A stretch of DNA of 37,169 nucleotides from the NCBI GenBank assembly GCA_016124645.1, contig WGNE01000053.1, positions 1 to 37,169 of the forward strand. The letters run 5' to 3'. The notes under the pieces were generated by a model, which had not been told where the DNA came from, did not search any database, and was given only the letters and a program-made list of their open reading frames with translations. This document shows, one piece after another, positions 1 through 7,987 of the stretch. The translations under genes were made by a program, and so were the position numbers. Source of the DNA: Alphaproteobacteria bacterium. Lineage in GTDB: Bacteria; Pseudomonadota; Alphaproteobacteria; Micavibrionales; UBA2020. Numbering within the stretch: position 1 is the first letter of the stretch; every line of letters starts with the position of its first letter.

Positions 1-26
1 TGACGGAGGCGCGCGCGGCGAATGCC

Positions 27-75
27 TTGGCGGGACCATGGGCGGCCTACAATGTACATGGTATGTCCATGGACA
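27..75 (+). promoter_or_regulatory. Putative promoter with CATGG repeats and a 12-bp palindrome
   Basis: A possible -35 (TTGGCG, 27-32) and -10 (TACAAT, 48-53) precede the small gene at 91. The motif CATGG occurs at 37-41, 57-61 and 68-72, flanking the -10. The last copy lies in the perfect palindrome TGTCCATGGACA (64-75). Ribbon-helix-helix proteins often repress their own genes through short repeated palindromic sites, and the next gene looks like one, so autoregulation is a reasonable inference. The 15-bp spacer is short, so the exact promoter boxes are uncertain. Confidence 0.4.
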
Positions 76-90
76 ATGAGAGGTGATGCG

Positions 91-357
91 ATGGCCGCGA
101 CCGCCCGCCTTGTCGTGCAAATGACCCCGGAGGAGAAACGTCTCCTGGACACCCGTGCGAAATCCGCCGGTGTCTCCACGGCCGAGTTCGTCCGCAGGAG
201 GATCGCCGACGATGACCTGATGGAGCGCCGGGCAGAGATCGAACGGCTCCTCGATGCGTTGAGTGGCGCCGAACCGGGCATCCTTGCGCGTCTGGACGCG
301 GCGATTGCCGATGCCGATGAACTGACGTCCGCCCTGCGGGAGCGGCGGGTGCCATGA
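91..357 (+). CDS. Small ribbon-helix-helix-like protein (antitoxin/MobC-like)
   Basis: An 88-residue protein. I chose the ATG at 91 because GAGAGGTG lies just upstream; an in-frame ATG at 22 would translate through the promoter-like region. Residues 4-40 have the pattern of a ribbon-helix-helix DNA-binding fold: a short beta-like stretch (ARLVVQMT), then PEEKRLLDTRAKSAG and the helix STAEFVRRRI. This resembles CopG/MobC-type proteins. The C-terminal half is acidic and helical (ERLLDALSGAEPGILARLDAA). The stop overlaps the start of the next gene, so the two are probably translationally coupled. Likely a DNA-binding regulator, possibly the antitoxin-like member of a two-gene unit, but no toxin family is recognisable next door. 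Confidence 0.6.
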   Translation: MAATARLVVQMTPEEKRLLDTRAKSAGVSTAEFVRRRIADDDLMERRAEIERLLDALSGAEPGILARLDAAIADADELTSALRERRVP

Positions 358-578
358 GTCTCGGCGACAGCATACTGGGTGGACTCCGGTCGATCGTTCT
401 GATCGAGGAGCGCCTCCAACGGCTCAACGAAAGCCTCGCCAACCTTCGCCGGGAAGCCGTCGCCGCCGTGGCGGATCACGAGAAGCGGCTGATCCGGCTG
501 GAAACCATCATAGAGCTCCACCGTCCGGACGGTACCACGCTGCGGATCGCATCGCCGGGCGGGGGGGCCGGAGAGTAG
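354..578 (+). CDS. Small coiled-coil hypothetical protein
   Basis: A 74-residue protein whose ATG overlaps the stop of the preceding gene (ATGA). I do not recognise a family. Residues 16-52 (IEERLQRLNESLANLRREA onward) form a strongly predicted amphipathic helix with leucine spacing suggesting a coiled coil. It is followed by IIELHRPDG and a glycine-rich tail. There is no signal peptide or membrane segment. The overlap with a ribbon-helix-helix-like gene suggests the two products act together, but nothing in the sequence identifies a toxin activity. It is convergent with glmS, with a 33-bp gap. Confidence 0.5.
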   Translation: MSLGDSILGGLRSIVLIEERLQRLNESLANLRREAVAAVADHEKRLIRLETIIELHRPDGTTLRIASPGGGAGE

Positions 579-611
579 GCGTTCCAGGCCCGCCGTCGCC
601 CCCCTTCGGCC

Positions 612-2438
<1,827 letters not shown>

Positions 2439-2468
2439 GATATTCTCCTTGGTTATTGGTTGGCAGTA

Positions 2469-2544
2469 CCCTCATCCCGGCCTTCTCCCAGAGGGAGAAG
2501 GAGAGCCTGAGCCCTCTCCCCTTGGGAGATGGCTGGGTGAGGGG
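2469..2544. repeat. Intergenic palindromic (REP-like) repeat
   Basis: The glmU-glmS gap is filled by a nested inverted structure. The outer arms are CCCTCA (2469-2474) and TGAGGG (2538-2543). Inside is a perfect 9-bp hairpin CCTTCTCCC/GGGAGAAGG (2481-2489/2493-2501, loop AGA) and a second hairpin CTCTCCC/GGGAGA around 2514-2528. This CCCTC...CTCTCCC...GAGGG composition resembles repetitive extragenic palindromes of many GC-rich proteobacteria. Without a T-tract it is not a classical terminator, though it could stabilise or attenuate the glmU-glmS message. Only one copy lies in this window. Confidence 0.6.
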
Positions 2545-2548
2545 ACTT

Positions 2549-3940
2549 TCAGTTCTTTTTCTCTTTTTTCATGTTCTCTTTTTGCGCCGCTTTCTTCTCG
2601 CGGAAAACTACCGCCCAGTCTTCCTTCACCATCTGCTGAGCGCGGGTGAGGGCGAGGGCATTGGCGGGCACGTCCTGCGCGATCGCGCTGCCCGCGCCGA
2701 CGATGGCGCCTTCGCCCACCGTGACGGGGGCGATGAGCGCGGAATTGGAGCCGATGAAGGCCCCCGCGCCGATTTCCGTGCGGTATTTCAAGAAGCCGTC
2801 GTAGTTGCAGGTGATGGTGCCCGCGCCGAGGTTCGCGCCCGCGCCGACCATGGCGTCGCCGATATAGGAAAGATGGCTGGCCTTCGCGCCCGCGCCCAGC
2901 GTGGCGTTCTTGGTCTCGACGAAGTTGCCGACGCGCGCGCCTTCGCCGATGACGCTGCCGGGCCGCAGCCGCGCATAGGGGCCGATGGTCGCGCCGGGGG
3001 CGATGCTTGCGCCCTCGAGGTGGCAGAAGGGGCGGATTTCGACATTGTCCGCCACGACCACGCCGGGGCCGAAAAAGACGCCGGGGCCGATGGTCACGTC
3101 CTGCCCGACGACCGTGTCGTGGCAGAAGAAGACGGAGGCGGGGTCGGTCAGCGTCGCGCCGTTCAGCATGTGCTTTTCGCGCAGCTTTTGCTGCATCTGC
3201 GCTTCCAGCTGCGCCAGCTCCACGCGGGTGTTCGCGCCGCTCATTTCGCCGCGGGGCACTTCCACCACATGGGTGGTGCGGTTGTCGCACCGCGCGATGG
3301 GCGGCAGATCGGTCAGGTAATATTCGCCCTGCGCGTTGTCGTTGCCGACCTGCGCGAGCCATTCGAACAGCTTCGCGCCGTCCGCGCAGACGATGCCGCC
3401 GTTGCAAAGGGTGATTTTCTTTTCCTCGTCGCTCGCGTCCTTGAACTCGACGATTTTCTTCAAGGTGCCGTCGTCGTCCATCACCATGCGGCCGTAGCGC
3501 GCGGGGTCTTCAAGGCGCATCCCGGAATAGGCGAGGCCCACGGCGGGAAACTGGCGGCGGATATCGACCATGCGCGACAGCGTCTCGGTCGTCACCAGCG
3601 GCGTGTCGCCGAAGACGACGAGGATGTCGCCGTTGAAATCCTTGAAATGCTCCTGCGCCGCCAGCGCCGCGCCGCCGGTGCCGTTGACGCTTTTCTGCAC
3701 GGCGGTGGCGTGCGGCTTCACCGCTTCGGCCATCTCCGGCATGTCGGGGCCGATGACGACGACGATCTTCTCGGGGTTCAGCCCCTCGGCGGCGGCGATG
3801 ACGTGGCCGACCATCGACCGGCCCGCGATCCGGTGCAGCGGCTTTGGCAGCGCGGATTTCATGCGCGTGCCTTTTCCGGCGGCCAAGATGATGCAGGCGA
3901 TTTTTTTGGATGCGGTGTCTTTGACGGTCATGGCTTTCAT
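2549..3940 (-). CDS. glmU: Bifunctional UDP-GlcNAc pyrophosphorylase / GlcN-1-P N-acetyltransferase GlmU
   Basis: 463 residues from the ATG at 3940, chosen because AGGAACGGGGG lies just upstream. A further in-frame ATG at 3982 would place the start inside the upstream terminator hairpin. The N-terminal half is a nucleotidyltransferase with LAAGKGTRMKSALPKPLH (UTP-binding signature). The C-terminal half is a left-handed beta-helix of hexapeptide repeats (about 265-445) containing LSYIGDAMVGAGANLGAGT and TCNYDG, typical of the acetyltransferase active site. It acetylates glucosamine-1-phosphate and then makes UDP-GlcNAc in the cytoplasm. It has a short Lys/Glu-rich C-terminal tail. It sits upstream of glmS on the same strand, separated by a repeat element. 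Confidence 0.97.
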   Translation of the reverse strand: MKAMTVKDTASKKIACIILAAGKGTRMKSALPKPLHRIAGRSMVGHVIAAAEGLNPEKIVVVIGPDMPEMAEAVKPHATAVQKSVNGTGGAALAAQEHFKDFNGDILVVFGDTPLVTTETLSRMVDIRRQFPAVGLAYSGMRLEDPARYGRMVMDDDGTLKKIVEFKDASDEEKKITLCNGGIVCADGAKLFEWLAQVGNDNAQGEYYLTDLPPIARCDNRTTHVVEVPRGEMSGANTRVELAQLEAQMQQKLREKHMLNGATLTDPASVFFCHDTVVGQDVTIGPGVFFGPGVVVADNVEIRPFCHLEGASIAPGATIGPYARLRPGSVIGEGARVGNFVETKNATLGAGAKASHLSYIGDAMVGAGANLGAGTITCNYDGFLKYRTEIGAGAFIGSNSALIAPVTVGEGAIVGAGSAIAQDVPANALALTRAQQMVKEDWAVVFREKKAAQKENMKKEKKN

Positions 3941-3953
3941 ATCCCCCGTTCCT

Positions 3954-3977
3954 AAAAAAGCAGGGGGAAGGCCCCGC
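3954..3977 (-). terminator. Rho-independent terminator downstream of the DUF3108 gene
   Basis: Read on the minus strand, GCGGGG pairs with CCCTGC (one G-T pair; positions 3977-3960), followed by six T residues (3959-3954). It lies about 80 bp after the stop at 4059 and just before the glmU start at 3940. It would therefore end the upstream transcript and imply either a separate glmU promoter or partial read-through. A second inverted repeat, TTGTTG-N10-CAACAA, lies at 3991-4012 between the two. Confidence 0.6.
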
Positions 3978-4058
3978 TTCAACTCACAGATTGTTGCAGG
4001 ACGTTACAACAAAAAACGCCTGTTTCATAGGGGTTTATCGGGGGTTCGGGCTGGTCTT

Positions 4059-4952
4059 TCAGTCCTTCTTGGACTGCGAGAGATGCGCCACGACCGAGCC
4101 GTATTCGCTGGAGATTTCCATGCGCACGGGCACCACGGGGCTCTTCTCGTCGATCTGCGCCAGCCAGATGGTGGGCAGCTTGTGACGCTTGGCCGTGTGG
4201 TTCTGCACGGCCAGCCAGCCGCGCTTCTGGTCCTTGGGCTTGAAGCCCGCGACGGGCTGGACGGTCAGCGTGCAGCGCAGCGCCTTGCCAGAGAAGGAGG
4301 AATAGCGGCTCTTGTCCAGCGTTTCCGTGCCGTTGTCCTTCAGCGTGATGTTGAAGCGGCGGTGGCCGTCGAAAACGGGGAAGCTGCCCTTGCACTTGTC
4401 CGTGTTCTTGGTGTTCTGCAGCATCAGCAGCGCGCCGGTCAAGATATCCACCGCGTCCGCCGACATTTTCTTGTCGATGTCGCGATCGACGGTCGTCTTC
4501 GCGCCTTCGTGCGTGGTGGCCTTCAAAAGGTTGCCGTGGCGGTCATAGCTCAGTTCGGTCGTGTTGACCTTGTCGCGCCAGCTGCTGCGCGAGGTGCTGA
4601 CGGTTGGCATCAGCTTGCCTTTCTCCGCATGGCCCGAGGTTTCCATCGAGGCCTTCCACGGGAAGATCTTGCCGATGAAGCCTTCGGTCGTCGCGTCCAG
4701 CGACATGTCGTAGGCTTTTTTGTCGAGATCCATTTCCAGCTGCGCGTTCAGCGCGTGGAAGCCGCCGGCGTAAACGTCGTATTTGAGGTCGAGCTTGCGG
4801 GGCGCCTGAATGTCGTAGCGCAGGGCGGCCTGCTGCAAATCGGGGTTCTTCGTCTTCAGCGGATCGGCCTGCGCCTGCAGCGCGAATACGCCGATGCCCG
4901 CCGCGACGGCGGCGCAGAGTGCGGATTTATAAAAGTTTTTCGCCTTTACCAT
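4059..4952 (-). CDS. Secreted DUF3108 domain protein
   Basis: 297 residues from the ATG at 4952, which has GGGAG upstream and opens directly into a signal peptide (MVKAKNFYKSALCAAVAAG, cleavage near ALQAQADP). An in-frame ATG at 5078 is rejected because it overlaps the promoter. The mature part matches the general look of DUF3108 proteins, which are periplasmic beta-rich proteins of unknown function. It contains LKYDVYAGGFHALNAQLEMD near the N-terminus, many aromatic and basic beta strands, and a C-terminal WLAQIDEKSPVVPVRMEI segment. Two cysteines, in TDKCKG and ALRCTL, may form a disulfide. It is an independent unit with its own promoter (5050-5078) and terminator. The biochemical role is unknown; a lipid or glycan binding role would be a guess. 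Confidence 0.75.
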   Translation of the reverse strand: MVKAKNFYKSALCAAVAAGIGVFALQAQADPLKTKNPDLQQAALRYDIQAPRKLDLKYDVYAGGFHALNAQLEMDLDKKAYDMSLDATTEGFIGKIFPWKASMETSGHAEKGKLMPTVSTSRSSWRDKVNTTELSYDRHGNLLKATTHEGAKTTVDRDIDKKMSADAVDILTGALLMLQNTKNTDKCKGSFPVFDGHRRFNITLKDNGTETLDKSRYSSFSGKALRCTLTVQPVAGFKPKDQKRGWLAVQNHTAKRHKLPTIWLAQIDEKSPVVPVRMEISSEYGSVVAHLSQSKKD

Positions 4953-5049
4953 CTTTCTGCTCCCGTGCCCTGAGTGTAATGCCTGTTTTTCTTCCTGTTC
5001 CCTTGCCACGTTCGCCGCGCCCGATATCCTGCGCGCATGGCTGGCAGTG

Positions 5050-5078
5050 ACATTATCAAGTTTATGAAAATCGGTCAA
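5050..5078 (-). promoter_or_regulatory. Putative sigma70 promoter of the DUF3108 gene
   Basis: On the minus strand, TTGACC (5078-5073) is followed by a 17-bp spacer and TAATGT (5055-5050). Spacing and hexamers fit a housekeeping promoter. It would give a leader of roughly 90 nt before the start at 4952. Confidence 0.55.
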
Positions 5079-5250
5079 GCGGGTTGTTTATTCTTATATT
5101 TATAAAAATCAATAGCTTACATAAAACGGTACCCGCGTCCGTTTTCAGAAACATAGGAATAACAATGCAATACCCGGGCCACAAAATCCAGCTTTGGTGC
5201 CATCACTCTTTATTACACTGTGTTTCAGGTGAGGATCTCAGCCTAAATCC
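5079..5250. other. AT-rich intergenic stretch after purA
   Basis: Together with 4953-5078 this forms the longest gene-free stretch in the window (298 bp). It is clearly more AT-rich than its surroundings around 5085-5165. It holds the upstream part of the DUF3108 promoter region. I see no convincing terminator after purA, no RNA gene and no ORF with a ribosome site. Confidence 0.5.
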
Positions 5251-6543
5251 TTACGCCGCCTGAAAAATATCCGTGACCCGAATTGTGTCCTCGCGCTCGG
5301 GGCTGGTGGAGATGATGACGGCTTTTACGCCGGTCAGCTCCTCCAGACGCCGGATGTATTTCAGCGCGTTTTCGGGCAGGTCTTCCAGCTTGCGCACGCC
5401 GCGCAGGGAGGTCTGCCAGCCGGGCATGGTCTCATAGACCGGCTCCAGCTTTTCCTGCAAATCGGCGGCGGCGGGCAGGTAGTCGTAGGTCTTGCCGCCA
5501 TGGGTGTAGCCGGTGCAGATCTTCACTTCCTTCAGCGTGTCCATGACGTCGAGCTTCATCAGCGCCATGCCTTTCACGCCCGCAACGGTCACGGCCTGGC
5601 GCACCTGCACGGCGTCGAACCAGCCGCAGCGGCGCTTGCGCCCCGTGGTGGTGCCGAATTCATGCCCGCGCTCGGTCAGCGTGTCGCCCACGTTGTCGTT
5701 CAGCTCGGTCGGCATGGGGCCGGAGCCGACGCGCGTCGTATAGGCCTTGGTGATGCCCAGCACGAAGCCCAGCTGGTCGGGCCCGATGCCCGAGCCGATG
5801 GCGGCGGAAGCCGCGACGGTGGAAGACGACGTCACGAAGGGGTAGGTGCCGTGATATACGTCCAGCATCACGCCCTGCGCGCCTTCGAAGACGATGGTCT
5901 TGCCTTCCGCGCGCGCCTTGTCCAGCACGCGCCATGCGGGGCCGATGTAGGGGGCCAGCGTCTCGGCCACGGAAAGCAGCTTTTCCGCCAGTTCGTCCAC
6001 GTCGAAAGGCTGCGCGCCGAGGCCCTTGTAAAGCGCGTTGTAGTAGAAGGCGAGCTTTTCGATCTTCGCCTTCAGCGTTTCCGGGTGCGCAAGGTCGCAC
6101 AGGCGCAGGGCGCGCCTTCCGACCTGATCTTCGTAGGCGGGGCCGATGCCGCGGCCGGTGGTGCCGATCTTGCCCTTGCCGCGCGCTTCTTCCAGCGCCT
6201 TGTCGAGCGCGCTGTTGACCGGCAGGATCATCGGCGCGGTTTCGGAGAGCATGAGCGTCTCGGGCGAGATTTCCAGCCCCTGTCCGCGCAGCGTCTCGAT
6301 CTCGCTCAGCAGCGCCCAGGGGTCCACGACCACGCCGTTGCCGATGATGGAAAGCTTGCCCCGCACCACGCCCGAGGGCAGCAGGTGCAGCTTGTAGGTG
6401 GTATTGCCCACGACAAGGGTATGGCCGGCGTTATGCCCGCCCTGAAACCGCACGATGATGTCGGCCTTCGCCGCCAGCCAGTCCACGATCTTGCCTTTGC
6501 CCTCGTCGCCCCACTGGGAGCCGATGACCGTCACATTTGCCAT
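5251..6543 (-). CDS. purA: Adenylosuccinate synthetase PurA
   Basis: 430 residues, full length for the family. It catalyses GTP-dependent conversion of IMP and aspartate to adenylosuccinate, the first step from IMP to AMP, in the cytoplasm. The N-terminus carries the glycine-rich GTP loop [11 protein letters not shown] (residues 8-18), including the catalytic Asp13, and GGHNAGH with the catalytic His41. Further family signatures are [19 protein letters not shown] and [13 protein letters not shown]. The ATG at 6543 has AAGGA nearby. It is divergent from lysC with a 195-bp shared regulatory region. Confidence 0.98.
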   Translation of the reverse strand: MANVTVIGSQWGDEGKGKIVDWLAAKADIIVRFQGGHNAGHTLVVGNTTYKLHLLPSGVVRGKLSIIGNGVVVDPWALLSEIETLRGQGLEISPETLMLSETAPMILPVNSALDKALEEARGKGKIGTTGRGIGPAYEDQVGRRALRLCDLAHPETLKAKIEKLAFYYNALYKGLGAQPFDVDELAEKLLSVAETLAPYIGPAWRVLDKARAEGKTIVFEGAQGVMLDVYHGTYPFVTSSSTVAASAAIGSGIGPDQLGFVLGITKAYTTRVGSGPMPTELNDNVGDTLTERGHEFGTTTGRKRRCGWFDAVQVRQAVTVAGVKGMALMKLDVMDTLKEVKICTGYTHGGKTYDYLPAAADLQEKLEPVYETMPGWQTSLRGVRKLEDLPENALKYIRRLEELTGVKAVIISTSPEREDTIRVTDIFQAA

Positions 6544-6583
6544 ATCTAGCGTTCCTTTTTGCTGTTACAGTCATGGATACCAC

Positions 6584-6618
6584 GCAAATTTGCACAAAAT
6601 CACCAAATAATTTAATGA
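6584..6618 (+). promoter_or_regulatory. purA-lysC divergent control region: palindrome and putative lysC promoter
   Basis: TTGCAC (6590-6595), a 17-bp spacer and TAATGA (6613-6618) form a plausible lysC promoter, which would give a leader of about 110 nt. The perfect palindrome GCAAATTTGC (6584-6593) overlaps the -35 and lies upstream of purA on the other strand, where it could affect both genes. A small hairpin, GCCGC-GTCAA-GCGGC (6707-6721), sits just before the lysC ribosome site. Calls are by eye. Confidence 0.4.
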
Positions 6619-6738
6619 AATCAGCAAAAAGAGGAGTCGGAATCACCCCCCTGTTTGTTGTAAGTTGGTAGAAATCAGTCTTAACAGAAAAAGGCCGGGC
6701 ACAAGAGCCGCGTCAAGCGGCGTCGAAGAGGCGAAGCG

Positions 6739-7974
6739 ATGGGCTTACTTGTTTTGAAATTCGGCGGCACTTCCGTCGCCAATATTCCCGCGATCGAAAA
6801 CGTGGCGAGCAAGGTCGCCGCGGAAGTCGGGCGGGGACACAAATGCGCCGTCGTCGTTTCCGCCATGTCGGGCGTGACCAACCAGCTCGTCGCCTATTGC
6901 TCCGAAATCAGCCAGATCTTCGACACCCGCGAATATGATTCCGTCGTCGCCTCGGGCGAGCAGGTGACATCCGGCCTTCTGGCCCTCGCGCTGCAAAAGC
7001 GCGGCATCCCCGCGCGCTCGTGGCTCGGCTGGCAGGTGCCCATCGTCACCAACGACGTGCACGGCAAGGCGCGCATCCGCGCCATCGAGACGGAGACGCT
7101 GGAAAAAAGCATCGGGCAGGGGGAGGGCGCGGTCATCGCGGGCTTTCAGGGCATCGCGCCGGACGGACGCATCACCACGCTGGGCCGCGGCGGGTCGGAT
7201 ACCTCGGCCGTGGCGGTGGCGGCGGCGCTGCGCGCGGACCGCTGCGACATCTATACCGACGTCGATGGCGTCTATACCGCCGACCCGCGCATCGTCAACC
7301 GCGCGCGCAAGATAAACAAGATCAGTTACGAGGAAATGCTGGAAATGGCCTCGGTCGGCGCGAAGGTCCTGCAGACCCGCTCGGTCGAGCTGGCGATGAA
7401 GGAAAAAGTGCCGGTGCAGGTGCTTTCCAGCTTCGAGGAGGCGGCAGGCAGCGACCTGCCCGGAACACTAGTCGTAGATGAGGATACAATCGTGGAACAG
7501 GAAGTCGTCAGCGGAGTAACCCACAGCAGGGACGAGGCGAAAGTCACCCTGCGCAACCTGCCCGACGTGCCCGGCGTGGCCGCGCGCGTCTTCGGCCCGC
7601 TGGCCGACAATTCCATCAACGTCGATATGATCGTCCAGAACGTCTCGCCCGACAAGGCCAAGACCGACCTGACCTTCACCGTCGGCCGCGCCGACCTGCC
7701 CAAGACGCTGGAGGTGCTGGACGCCGCGATGAAGGATCTGGAAGGCGCGACCTCTGAATCGAGCGCGGACGTCTCCAAGATTTCCATCATCGGCATCGGC
7801 ATGCGCAGCTACGTCGGCGTGGCGTCGAAGATGTTCAAGACGCTGGCGGAAAAAGGCATCAACATACAGGTCATCACCACGTCCGAGATCAAGGTCAGCG
7901 TGCTGATTGCCGAGGAATACACCGAACTCGCCGTGCGCTCGCTGCACACGGCCTACGGTCTGGATCAGGAGTGA
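6739..7974 (+). CDS. lysC: Aspartate kinase LysC
   Basis: 411 residues, the length of the short alpha-beta type aspartokinases. It phosphorylates aspartate, the first step to lysine, threonine, methionine and diaminopimelate. The kinase domain has KFGGTSVA (residues 7-14), the GRGGSDTSAVA nucleotide-binding segment and YTDVDGVYTADPR. Two ACT domains follow (about 255-325 and 335-405), including GVASKMFKTLAEKGINIQ and ITTSEIKVSVLI, the usual sites of lysine/threonine feedback. The ATG at 6739 has GAGG upstream. It is the first gene of a tight run; ptsP starts 13 bp after its stop, an order common in alphaproteobacteria. Confidence 0.97.
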   Translation: MGLLVLKFGGTSVANIPAIENVASKVAAEVGRGHKCAVVVSAMSGVTNQLVAYCSEISQIFDTREYDSVVASGEQVTSGLLALALQKRGIPARSWLGWQVPIVTNDVHGKARIRAIETETLEKSIGQGEGAVIAGFQGIAPDGRITTLGRGGSDTSAVAVAAALRADRCDIYTDVDGVYTADPRIVNRARKINKISYEEMLEMASVGAKVLQTRSVELAMKEKVPVQVLSSFEEAAGSDLPGTLVVDEDTIVEQEVVSGVTHSRDEAKVTLRNLPDVPGVAARVFGPLADNSINVDMIVQNVSPDKAKTDLTFTVGRADLPKTLEVLDAAMKDLEGATSESSADVSKISIIGIGMRSYVGVASKMFKTLAEKGINIQVITTSEIKVSVLIAEEYTELAVRSLHTAYGLDQE

Positions 7975-7987
7975 CGGAAAAAACGGG

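Noticed and set aside
2439-2548. glmS ribozyme/riboswitch
   Set aside because: The leader is too short and is occupied by a palindromic repeat. The ribozyme core is not seen and is not expected in this class.
6582-6595. PurR-box-like sequence ACGCAAATTTGCAC near purA
   Set aside because: It resembles the enterobacterial PurR site but lacks the central CG and is two bases short. PurR of that type is not expected in this class, so it is kept only as an unnamed palindrome.
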